Assembly: GCA_001466705.2 (NCBI GenBank) | Contig: LATX02000047.1 | Coordinates: 1 to 29,450 of the forward strand | DNA length: 29,450 nt | Reading direction: 5' to 3' | DNA from: Moniliophthora roreri | Lineage: Eukaryota; Basidiomycota; Agaricomycetes; Agaricales; Marasmiaceae | Shown: in pieces, positions 10,501 to 19,846 of the stretch | Layout of the letters: each line of letters starts with the position of its first letter | Numbering within the stretch: position 1 is the first letter of the stretch | Made by a program: the position numbers and the translations under genes | The notes under the pieces: generated by a model | The model's input: the letters and a program-made list of their open reading frames with translations, nothing else | What the model was told of the DNA's origin: nothing | The model's database searches: none

Positions 10501-11592
10501 AGGCAGCTTAAAACTAGAACTAGTAATTACAATAGCTGGAGCAGGGATGTCAGATAGTACTTAGGCTGACAGGTATATTCTTGCCCAGCCAGTCAGATTA
10601 ATGATTCTTACACTTGATCCAGCCCAATACCAACATTCTCCTCACCTATTAAGATCTTGGCACATCAGATGCCCATGCCCATGTTCCATATTCCAGCATT
10701 GTCCTACATCTCTGCTCATCTTGCTCTGGTTCTCTCTGAGTCATATGACCCATGTATCACAATCTCTCATTGTCTCAATGTGCCATCTTACCTGGCTCAT
10801 TGATGCTGTGAATTGCACTCTTTGTGTTTGCACATCCTAAAGGTACAGTCATAGCTAATCTGTCAGAGTGACTTGCACTAATGCATCTCAATAGTGCCAC
10901 TGACATAAATGACTCTTGGGGTCAGTTATTTTATCTGCTAAGTCCATCTCTGAGATTAATGTTAACTCAAGAGCTAATAGCTACTCTTTTCTGCAGCCTG
11001 ACTGAGTCTCCTTGACATTCTCAGTATGTGATACTGCAGGTGGACACTAGTGATCTGTAAGCTGCTGTGCTCATCAGGTTTGTTCTCCATCCTTCTCTTC
11101 TGGATGAGTCAGTATACTAATGATTTTCACCAGGCACTATCTCTCGTGCAGTTTTGTAGGGGTTCTTTTCATAACTTACATTATTATGTACTCTCATTTG
11201 TTACTTCACATAATGAATTTACTTGTGTTCTCTATGCTTTGCTTTGACACTCAAAATGTAATATAAGAAATGGTATGTGACATATCCTCTGCTCCTGGTA
11301 AGAACTCTAGTAAGTAGTTGAGTCTCTTCTAAGTAGCCATAGTGCTCATTACTGGTTATAACCCCCCATAACCTGGCATAACCCTCTAAACTCACTATAA
11401 CTCTTCAGATTAGTTGTAAGCCTGGTTACTAGCACTAGTTCCCATCACTCACTATATCATTTGCTGCTCATTATATTACATGGTATGTCATATTCTCTGC
11501 TCCTCACTCTATTGTTCTCTCTCTATTACATCACCAGCAACTCATCACAATCCTCAAGACCATTGGCACCAGGTATTGGGCACTATATTACA
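10501..11592. other. No gene recognised; CpG-depleted filler
   Basis: Only short open frames on both strands (up to 89 codons), rich in Leu/Ser/Pro from CT-rich sequence and without motifs. Two similar phrases, ggtatgtgacatatcctctg (about 11,273) and ggtatgtcatattctctgct (about 11,481), form a small imperfect direct repeat. Several ttataac motifs lie at 11,355-11,405. Confidence 0.45.
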
Positions 11593-11597
11593 CTAGA
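11593..11597. repeat. Target-site duplication, left copy (ctaga)
   Basis: ctaga directly precedes the left LTR and recurs directly after the right LTR at 18,671-18,675. A perfect 5-bp duplication is typical of Ty3/gypsy integrase. Confidence 0.95.
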
Positions 11598-11982
11598 TGT
11601 TATGTTACTCTTACTTTTTCTTATGTTTCCCTTTCCCCTCAGACCTATTACACCTTCCCAGCTCCCTTCTTCTTCTCTATTTGTACTTACATATATGCCA
11701 ATAACGTCGCTATTTATTAATAATCACTGACTTCATCGCTATATACATATATAGTAGATACTAGTCTGGTTGTATTTATTTAAGTGCTCAAGCAGAGACA
11801 GGATCTCTAGCTTGACCTGGTTAATTCACCTTATACCTTGCAAAGCCATGACTGAACTCAGACAACTAGCAGAAGGTTCTACCTACTGTTGAGTTGTCAT
11901 ACTCTAACTTGAACCTTGTTACTAAACATTGCTTCACTCAGCAGTGTTGAGTTGTTGTCGTTGCTGCACAAGTAACGTAACA
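11598..11982 (+). repeat. 5' LTR, 385 bp
   Basis: Starts TGTTATGTTACTC and ends AAGTAACGTAACA, i.e. TG...CA. A TATA-like tatttatt lies at 11,773-11,780, and agcttgacct, the segment complementary to the primer site, begins at 11,809, about 30-36 bp further on; that is where a transcript start is expected. Compared with the 3' LTR it shows 18 substitutions, all transitions, with no indels. Confidence 0.95.
11809..11818 (+). promoter_or_regulatory. Putative R-region start and self-primer (agcttgacct)
   Basis: These 10 nt are the exact reverse complement of the sequence just after the LTR (11,985-11,994). In Tf1 of fission yeast the mRNA 5' end folds back onto the primer-binding site and is cleaved to prime reverse transcription. 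The position downstream of the TATA-like motif is compatible with that. Transcript start is inferred, not seen. Confidence 0.6.
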
Positions 11983-11984
11983 TA

Positions 11985-11994
11985 AGGTCAAGCT
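11985..11994 (+). promoter_or_regulatory. Primer-binding site, self-priming type (aggtcaagct)
   Basis: Lies 2 nt after the 5' LTR. It does not begin with TGG, as a tRNA-primed site would, but is perfectly complementary to the LTR segment at 11,809-11,818. Both 3' and 5' neighbours of the 10-mer mismatch, so the pairing is exactly 10 nt. Confidence 0.6.
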
Positions 11995-12045
11995 CTCCGA
12001 TTGCCAACCTCTTGAGGTTTAGGCATCACCTACGAAGGAACTACG

Positions 12046-13397
12046 ATGCCCCTGAAGACAGGATAGCAGCTCAAACAGGACATCGCTGAAGTGGGGTGGC
12101 ATGGATTACAAACCCAATTGATATTGAACCCTGGTGGACAAGCAATCCCACCATTAACCAGAGCATCCCACAGGGAACTCCTGACGCTCTTGCAGTCACC
12201 ATTGCTGGAGAGTCCTCCTCTGGTCAGGACAGCCACAGATCAAAGAGAAACAAAGAAAACCTTGACCCCGTTATTCACCACCAGTGGATCAGAAGAGAGA
12301 GACTCCACCGACAGTATCTCTCAGCATATATCGAAGAAGGAAAACTTGGATATATCGATCACATCCTTTCCATCAGTGGAGGAACAAGACCCATTCGAAC
12401 AACTCCTCACAGCACTCAAGAACAGCCCCAGATTGAAGAAATGTCTGAAGACAAAAAACCATTAGGAAGTAGGCCAAAGATAGAGTCTGAAGCCAAAGAA
12501 ACAAAGATAAGCTCTGCTGTACCAGTACAGGTAATAGTGGCCGAAAAGAAAGTAAAAGCGGCACTACCCCAAGTATTCACTGGACATTGGAAAGAAGCCA
12601 AGAAGTTCCTCAGAGAAGTTCTCCTGTACATCACCCTCAACCCCAAAACCTTCATAAATGACAGAACGAAGAAGCTCTTCTTGCTGTCATATATGACAGA
12701 TAGGCCAGGAGAATTTTGGAAAAATGAAAAAACAGATCCATTGTTAGCACTTGACACAGAAGCTGAAAAGGTCACATGGGGAGAATTTATTGAGGACTTC
12801 AAAATGTCCTTCAAACCATTGAATACAGCTCTGGAAGCCCAGATGAAGCTCAGAGACTTAAAGATGAAGGAGAGAGCAGATGAATATACGTACCAGTTCG
12901 CCTATCTGGCTAAACAAACTGGGTATAACGATGCAGCACAAATTGAAGCTTTCAAATGGGGGTTACTGAGGAGTCTCATGCTGAAGGTTATGACCTGACC
13001 TGAAGGAAAGCCAGAAACGATAAAAGATTGGATGAATGCAGCAATCTTATTTGATGAAAGCTACAAACAAGCAGTGGAGTACAGAAGGGTTTGGGACAAA
13101 GAAAATAGAAGGAAACCTCAATGTGCCTTCTAAAAGAAGGAAGGAACTGCTGTAAAGAAGATTACAGAATTTGATAAAAAGGAATATATGGTGAAGGGAC
13201 TCTGCTTCCAATGCGGGAGAAGTGGTCACCAAATTCAGGACTGCCCAGATGGAGTAAGAGGAAAAGAAACAAAGAAGGAAGAACCAAAGAAGTTGACAAA
13301 GGAAGAGAGGTTCGCAAAAATTCAAGCCTTAGTAAATGAGCAAATGGACAAAGAAAAGAACCAACTCTTGGATCTCATGGAACAGACAGGTTTTTGA
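12046..13397 (+). pseudogene. gag: gag of the Ty3/gypsy element (capsid and zinc knuckle), disrupted
   Basis: The likely start is ATG 12,046 in frame 1, giving an N-terminal segment to the stop at 12,463-12,465 with one TAG at 12,064-12,066. The main capsid region continues in frame 0 (from about 12,453), with TGA 12,996-12,998 and TAA 13,131-13,133 inside. It ends with a nucleocapsid zinc knuckle CFQCGRSGHQIQDC (C-x2-C-x4-H-x4-C, 13,203-13,244) and a Lys/Glu-rich tail, stopping at 13,395-13,397. The frame change from 1 to 0 falls on A-AAA-AAC (12,453-12,459). It is either a one-base loss in the A-run or a slippery site. The TGA fits a CGA codon and the TAG/TAA fit CAG/CAA. Confidence 0.85.
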
Positions 13398-16300
13398 AAC
13401 AGTGGAAAAGGACAACACCTCTACTGCCAGTAATTATTTCACACTTTGTACTAGCTAAGATCAATTGCAATTCTATGCATCTTCCTTTACAATATAAAGT
13501 GGGAAATCAAAACGTTGAAACCCAAGCCCTGCTAGACTCGGGAGCAGGAGGGAGATTCATCAGTCCAATGCTAGCAAGAAAATTGGGGAAGAAGTGGGAA
13601 AAGCTTCTGGAACAAATCAAGGTATTCAATGTAGATGGAACCCCAAACAAGACTGCCTGGATATCACATGCAGTCGAAGTCGAGTTCCAGATACAAGGAA
13701 AGACCTTTAAGGAGAAATTCTTAATCTTGGGAATTGGAGAAGAGGAAATGATTTTGGGGCTCCCTTGGTTATGACTTCACAATCCCAAGATCAACTGGGA
13801 AATGGGAGAAATGGAATTCCCTCTGAGAAGGAAGATCCAGATCAAATGTTTCATGGGAATACTGGATAGTACCCCAACAGAAATACTCATTGGGGCCAAA
13901 ACCATGGCATCCCAGGAACTTGCACATTAGAAGGAAGAGGCTAAGAAAAGCATCGACAAATTAATTCTGTCGTACCTTCAAGGGTACAGACACAGATTCA
14001 AAAAAGGAAAATCAGAACACTTTCCCCCTTCCTGAGCATATAATCATGTGATCAAGCTCAAACCAGACTTTGTTTCTAGAAACTGCAAGCTCTACCCACT
14101 GAGTCCAGCAGAACAACAGGAACAAGACAAATTCCTGGAAGAAAATCTGTGAAAAGAGTACATTAGAAAGTCAAAATCACCTATGGCATCCACTTTCTTC
14201 TTTGTAGCAAAAAAGGAGAAAGGAGCCTTGCAACCAACCCAAGACTACTGAGAGCTTAATAAAGGAACAGTGAAGAATGCTTACCTGTTACCCCTAGTGT
14301 CTGAATTGATGGATAAGCTAAAAGGGGCCTCTGTGTTCACCAAATTAGATCTATGAAATGGGTATAATAATGTGCAGATCAAGAATGGAGACCAGTGGAA
14401 GGCCGCCTTTAAAATGAACCAGAGACTTTTTGAACCAACTGTGATGTTTTTTGGACTCAGTAACTCCCCAGCTACATTTCAAGCATTCATGAATGATGTA
14501 CTCTCCAACTTCATTGATGAAGGATGGTGTGTGGTTTATATGGATGACATCCTCATCTTTTCAAACAATTCAGAGGACCATTGAGAAAGAACCAAAAGAT
14601 TAATGTGGAGGATCCAGGAACATGACCTTTACCTAAAGCCAGAGAAGTGTGAATTCAACGTCAGAGAAGTTGTCTTTTTAGGAATGGTCATCTGACTGGA
14701 TCATATCACCATAGATCCCATCAAACTAGCAGGAATAGCTGAATGGGAAGCTCCCAGAACTGTAAAAGGAGTGAGAAGCTTCCTAGGATTCAGGAATTTT
14801 TACCAAAAGTTCATTGGAAGATATTCTCATATAGCTAAACCTCTCTACAACCTTATGAAGAAATCACAAAAGTTTGAATAGACCCCAGAATGTCAAATAT
14901 CTTTCAATCTTCTAAAGAAGAAATTCCTCTCCAAACCAATACTGGTTATGCCAAATGTTGATAAATTGTTTGTAATAGAAGCTGACACATCCAAGTGGGT
15001 GATGGGAGCAGTACTACAGCAACAAGGGACAGATGACAAATGGCATCCATGTGGATATTTATCAAAGTCTTTGTCTCAGATGGAGTGAAATTATGAAATT
15101 TACAACCGAGAGCTACTTGCCATCGTACGAGCACTAACAGAATGGCAATACTATCTGATGGAAGGCAAACACAGAGTCGTAATTCTATCGGATTATAAAA
15201 ACCTTACATATTTTTGGACAGCCCAGAAGCTCAATCACAGGCAGGTGAGATAGAGCCTCTTCCTATCAGAATTCGATTTGGCACTGGTTCACATGCCAGG
15301 GAAAAGCATGACACAAGCCGACGCTCTGTCAAGAAGGTTGAATGAACAAGATGACGAAGAGAATGACAACGATAATGTAATCCTCTTGCCAGAACGTCTT
15401 TTCGTAAGAGGGGTTAACTTAGAATTGGGGGAAGAAATTAGGGAACGATTGGGCCTGGACAACTTTCACAAGTCGGCCCTAGAATCATTGCTACACCAGG
15501 GCATGCTGCCAATCAAATCAGCGTTATCCAATTGGGAAATAAGGGACGACCTATTATTCTTTCAAGGATGAATCTACATACTAAACAACACTGAGTTGAG
15601 ATGGTCCATTGTTCGAACTATACATGAAGTACCTGGGGTAGGCCACCCAGGACAGTGGAATACTCTGGAACAAGTGCAAAGAGACTTCTGGTGGCCAGAG
15701 ATAGCTAAGTTCATCAAAAGCTTTGTTGGTGGCTGTGTACTGTGCCAGCAAATGAAGGTGAACACCCACCCAACAAGAACACCTGTTCAACCAATAAAGC
15801 CAATGGAAAATTCATTCCTCTTCCAGATCTGCACCATGGACCTCATTATGGATTTACTGGAAAGTGATGGAGCTGATTGTATTTTGGTCGTGGTGGACCA
15901 CTCCTCTATGAAAGGGGTAATTTTTACTCCATGCACAAAGACAATTGATGCTCCAGAAGCTGCAGAGATATTAATTCAACATCTATACAAAAGATTTGGA
16001 CTTCCTGACCACATCATTTCAGATCGAGATCCTAGATTTGCAGCAGAAGTGTTTCAAGAGATGGGAAGGCAGTTGTCCGTGAAACACTCAATGAGTACGG
16101 CCTTCCACCCCCAAACAGATGGAGAAGCTGAAAGAGTCAACCAAGAAATCAAGGTGTATCTTCAAATTTTCTGCACAAAAGAACAAACTCGTTGGAAAGA
16201 ATTCCTACCTCTAGCAGAATTTGCCCATAACAACAGAACCCATTTGACTCTAAAGAAATCCCCATTCTTCATGATAATGGGTTATCATCTGAGACTGCTA

Positions 16301-16873
16301 CCCACAGTATTCGCAAAAATGAACATTCCATCAGTAGATGAAAGACTTATGGAGTTAAAGAAAGTGTGAGAAGAAACACCCAGCCTATTGGAATCAGCAA
16401 GACAACGAATGATAAGAAGAGAAAAACAAAAGGTCAACATGTTTAGTATGGGACAGAAGATATGGCTCAAAGGAAGAAACCTAGCCATAGGGTACCCATT
16501 AAAGAAGCTGGCTCCGAAACGGAAAGAACCCTTCCTGATATCTGAGGTAATGGGGCCAGTGACATATCAGCTGAAGCTCCCCCATCAATGGAAGATACAC
16601 CCAGTATTTCATGCAGCGCTACTATCTCCATATAAACAGACAGAAGCACATGGACCCAGCTTTACGGAACCACCACTGGATCTTATCGAAGGGTTCAAAG
16701 AATACAAAGTAGACACAATTGTGGGGCATAGACCAAAGAAACGACCTTAGGAATTTTTAGTATCCTATACAGGGTATGACTCTTCCTACAATTGATGGAT
16801 TGACACTGAAGGAATGGTCAATTGCATGAATCTCTATAAGGACTATATAAAGAAATATTGTCTACACCCTTGA
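13391..16873 (+). pseudogene. pol: pol of the Ty3/gypsy element: protease, RT, RNase H, integrase, chromodomain; 15 in-frame stops
   Basis: All in one frame, entered by a -1 shift at TTT-TTG just before the gag stop. Protease: LLDSGAGGRFIS at about 13,530-13,565. Reverse transcriptase: [26 protein letters not shown] and the catalytic YMDDIL (14,537-14,554). RNase H about 14,930-15,310 ([20 protein letters not shown]). Integrase zinc region with HPGQW...CVLCQQ (15,645-15,755), core with DLIMDL, ISDRDPRF and TDGEAERVNQE, then GPVTYQLKLP and HPVFHAALLSPY (GPY/F module). Chromodomain-like end FLVSYTGYDSSYN (16,754-16,792). Stops: TGA at 13772, 14033, 14150, 14249, 14354, 14582, 14693, 15086, 15569, 16367, 16793; TAG at 13928, 14879, 15251, 16748. 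The TGA sites sit at Arg positions (CGA) wherever the family consensus is clear to me. Confidence 0.95.
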
Positions 16874-16895
16874 AACCCCATCTCCATCTCATAAC

Positions 16896-18244
16896 ATGTC
16901 CACCAATGTGTCTGCTTCCACTTCTGCTTCTGGCTCTTCTGCTAGTAACCAAACACAAGGACTCTCTAGCCCTACTCCAACTGAAGCTGGAGAAGGAAGG
17001 TACGGTGAGAATATCACCTACCACTACAGCCTCCGTCCAAACCCCTACCAACTTCTCCACCTCTTCAACTCCAGACAGTATGACCAACAAATCGAAATGT
17101 AGCTAATCCCAACAACTGACTGGAACCCACAGTCAAAGGCTTGTTTTTCCTATGGGCTCAATGCAAACTACTCTCCAAGATCACTGAGAGTTGCGACCTT
17201 GAAATCGCTAATCAGGTCCTCTTTGCTTGTAACTACAGAATAGGTCTGGAAGGGCCTGTTATGGTACCATCTACGTTTCCTTACTATCCGCACCTATCCA
17301 TGCCTCCCTCTGCAGATCCTCAAGCAGCTTCCGAGTATCCCGACCCAAATACTTTCAGTGTTCTCAACCAGCTTGGACAATGAACCGATGGAAATGGATA
17401 TCCCCACCCTACCCTTCAGGAACAACTCTCCTCCCCCTCCGCACCAACCTCCAAACCCTCTCCCAACTATGCCCTTCTTTATCCTGAACCCACTCACAAT
17501 CCTGATGTTAAACTGAAGATTGAGCACACCCTCCAAAGGGTCCCTCCTCTTGACACCCTCATCAAAGGACCTAGCTGTTTGGTTCCATCCAGAAACCAAG
17601 GACGTCATGGTGGTCGGAGAAAAGGAGGAAGATGAGGAGAATGACCCCTCTCAATCCCTACACCAATCTGCACTCAAAATACCCGACGACCTCTGACTGA
17701 GTGACAGATTGCCGCTGCTGACTCCGCACGAGACATGGATGGACCATGCCTCTGCCTTGTGTGCAAACTGGACCGCTATCTCCCCCGAGACTGCTCAAGC
17801 TACATTTGCAGGCAATGCCTCCACTATGCACCTGGACATCTCACTGCTGGGTGCACTGTCCACCAATGGTCTTCATGACTTTCACATGGAAGGTCTGGTC
17901 TGGATAGTGGCACTCTGTCAGACCATAACGATTATGATGATGACGGATACGACAATCACGATGGAGAGTGATGATTGGACGTTCATCGTCGATACTGACA
18001 CCAAAAGGAGAGAGTTCCTGTTTATGGGGGTAAATCCAAAAAAGGTGAAGTTAGTGGACGTCGGTAAGGGAGTCAAGACCAGGATGGCAGAAGGTTGGCA
18101 ACCAGGATCATCTCAGATGCCAACAATGACAGACAGAGGATCGGAACAGCAAGGAGACAAGTCAGACAACGACAGAGAACCTAGATGGGCCATGGACAAG
18201 TCACAGGATTACGATGGCGAGTTGTACAGAGATAGAGAGTCATA
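16896..18244 (+). pseudogene. Third ORF of the retroelement: Arg/Gly-rich protein with Cys/His zinc-knuckle-like module
   Basis: Lies between pol and the 3' LTR on the same strand. ATG 16,896 opens a Ser/Thr-rich segment in frame 0 (to 17,102). The best coding signal then runs in frame 2 from about 17,084 onward, through LEIANQVLFACNYRIGLEG (17,200-17,256) and a Pro-rich stretch. An Arg/Gly-rich stretch (17,604-17,640) follows, then CLVCKLDRYLPRDC and CRQCLHYAPGHLTAGC (17,750-17,850), and an Asp-rich run near 17,925-17,965. Frame-2 stops are almost all TGA (17081, 17117, 17381, 17633, 17642, 17702, 17876, 17969, 17972, 17996), again fitting CGA. The cysteine/histidine spacing suggests nucleic-acid binding. 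Frame 0 is also open from 17,709 to 18,245 (178 codons), but I regard that as the shadow frame. The exact start and the frame change near 17,090 are unresolved. Confidence 0.55.
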
Positions 18245-18275
18245 GAATGTCTAGAGCTGGAATCTAGACCTTAAC

Positions 18276-18285
18276 AGAGGGGTAA
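18276..18285 (+). promoter_or_regulatory. Polypurine tract
   Basis: agagggg followed by taa immediately before the 3' LTR, the position of the plus-strand primer of LTR retrotransposons. It is short but in the right place. A 7-bp inverted repeat (gtctaga ... tctagac, 18,249-18,269) lies just upstream. Confidence 0.6.
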
Positions 18286-18670
18286 TGTTATGTTACCCTT
18301 ACTTTTTCTTATGTTTCCCTTTCCCCTCAGACCTATTACACCTTCCCAGCTCCCTTCTTCTTCTCTATTTGTACTTACATATATGCCGATAATGTCGCTA
18401 TTTATTAATAATCACCAACTTCGTTGCTATATATGTATATAGTAGATACTAGTCTGGTTGTATTTATTTAAGTGCTCAAGCAGAGACAGGATCTCTAGCT
18501 TGACCTGGTTAATTCACCTTATACCTTGCAAAGCCATGACTGAACTCAGACAACTAGCAGAAGGTTCTACCTACTGTTGAGTTGTCATACTCTAATTTGA
18601 ACCTTGTTACTGAACATTGCTTCACTTAGCGGTGTTGAGTTGTTGTCATTGCCACGCAAGTAATGTAACA
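18286..18670 (+). repeat. 3' LTR, 385 bp
   Basis: Same length as the 5' LTR, starting TGTTATGTTACCC and ending AAGTAATGTAACA. It is followed directly by the second ctaga target duplication. Confidence 0.95.
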
Positions 18671-18675
18671 CTAGA
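18671..18675. repeat. Target-site duplication, right copy (ctaga)
   Basis: Matches 11,593-11,597 perfectly and defines the insertion boundaries. Confidence 0.95.
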
Positions 18676-19219
18676 GATTGATTATGGTTGCAGCTATAAT
18701 TGACAGTAACCTTAACAGGGAATTGTCACCAATCTCAAGGGTCAGTACCCAGTTATAATTTCCTCCAGATTTTGCTAATAATGACCCTTAAAAATATGCA
18801 GCACTAGATGAGCAATAGGCACTACTACTCTAGTGCCCAATGTGGGGACAGACCAGAGCAAAGCTGACAAATTATGAAATTTTCTTACAAATTCTGATTA
18901 AGCACATGACTTTTGCTATCTAGACCCACTACCATAGGTAGCAGGAATGGGAACCATAGTTTCTATTCAAACAGACTCTAAAAAGATTGCTCAGAATTGC
19001 TATGTCAACAACAGCAATAATCTTCAGTGCTTGCAGTGATTGACTGATAGGATAACAGAGCCTACAATCCTCCTGGAACCTATCATCTCATTCATCACAC
19101 TCTGCCCACTTCTTCCATTGCAGACAATGATGCAGCTAAATCCAACACATCTCACTCCAACCCTTCCTACGTGAACAGCCAAGATTAGTAGAGACAACTG
19201 AGATAAAGGCAACAGAAAA
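18676..19219. other. Flank of the retroelement; an inverted relative of the 8989 sequence; otherwise no gene
   Basis: At about 18,935-18,985, read on the minus strand, is agtctgtttgaatag followed by actatggttcccattcctg. It is similar to agcctgtttagatagg and ccatggttcctatttcctg at 8989-9030, so both are probably termini of one transposon family. The stretch 19,100-19,219 may contain the poorly conserved start of the DUS3 relic that follows. Confidence 0.4.
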
Positions 19220-19845
19220 ATGCAAAGGCACTAATAAAAATCACTGATTCCAAAAGATTTATGATGATCCAGAAATTTGTATGGAGAACTGCAAACAGAT
19301 CAATATGTGAATTTAGAGAAGAGTAACAGTATAACCATGACATGAAGGAATATTTGAAAGAGAAGCCAGGAGATATACACTTGCAAACAGTAGATAAGGT
19401 ACTTTCTTTGGGTGAGGAAGAGTTTAAATCTGAATATGAGGAAGGAGACAGAGTGAGGTGTCCTGTCTTTAAAGAATAATGAGAATGTTGGTATGGGTAC
19501 AAATGTCATTTCCTCAGCACACATGTCACAAAGTCAGAACCAGAAGCACTGGAGCTTATCAAGAACAAAGAGAAGAAAGCTCAAACTGTGATTAGTATGC
19601 AGGAAGTCAACTTTGTGGGTCCCAATACACAAAAGTTGTTGAGGATGAAAAAGATGTGCATTCTCTGTATCTTCTCTTGCCTTGCATTAATCAAGTAAAG
19701 TAGTTCCCATTTCCAGTATGGGAAACATATTAAAAAGAAGTAAAAACCTTGGACAAGGAGCAGAAGTCAAAAGCCACAGTTATGCAGAATGCAGATACAG
19801 ATGTCATTCTTGCTGAACCTGCCCAAGACAGCCCTGCACCACATT
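19220..19845 (+). pseudogene. DUS3-type tRNA-dihydrouridine synthase, N-terminal CCCH zinc-finger half (relic)
   Basis: DUS3 reduces uridine-47 of tRNA (and some mRNA sites) and carries two CCCH zinc fingers ahead of its TIM barrel. Here the first finger end is HDMKEYLKEKPGDI (19,336-19,377). The second is CPVFKE..ECWYGYKCHFLSTH (19,459-19,522), and EVNFVGPNTQKLLRMKK (19,604-19,654) matches the conserved linker after the fingers. Upstream FQKIYDDPEIC (19,248-19,280) fits the pre-finger motif. Damage: TGA 19,245, a 1-nt frame change near 19,290, TAA-TGA at 19,477-19,482, and probable CGG-to-TGG in the second finger. A degenerate intron lies about 19,656-19,703. The frame ends at cacattag where the element at 19,847 begins. 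Assignment is by recalled family features; a profile search would settle it. Confidence 0.7.
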
Positions 19846-19846
19846 A

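Larger units (their letters stand above)
11598..18670 (+). mobile_element. Full-length Ty3/gypsy chromovirus-type LTR retrotransposon, 7,073 bp
   Basis: Two 385 bp LTRs flank gag, pol and an additional ORF. Domain order in Pol is protease, reverse transcriptase, RNase H, integrase, then a chromodomain-like C terminus, which places it in the Ty3/gypsy chromoviruses. The 5-bp target duplication and the complementarity between the primer site and the LTR support an intact, single insertion. Coding capacity is dead (15 stops in pol, 2-3 in gag, several in ORF3), yet across the whole of pol there is no frame-changing indel. The element keeps more CG dinucleotides than its surroundings, so it is a younger arrival in an older CpG-poor region. 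Confidence 0.95.

Noticed and set aside
12096..12450. gag starting at the GTG at 12,096 in frame 0
   Set aside because: No ATG in that frame near the start, while frame 1 has an ATG at 12,046 and a gag-like N-terminal sequence. I prefer frame 1 with a shift at the A-run.
17709..18245. 178-codon open frame (frame 0) near the end of the retroelement
   Set aside because: It overlaps the frame-2 ORF that carries Cys/His motifs and Arg- and Asp-rich runs, and that frame shows CGA-type stops. Frame 0 has no motif; its openness is explained by the composition of the overlapping frame.
11414..18985. The retroelement sitting inside one older palindromic MITE (attgggcacta at 11,576 against tagtgcccaat at 18,831)
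   Set aside because: Only 11 bp match and the rest of the two arms does not align; suggestive but insufficient to define an element.
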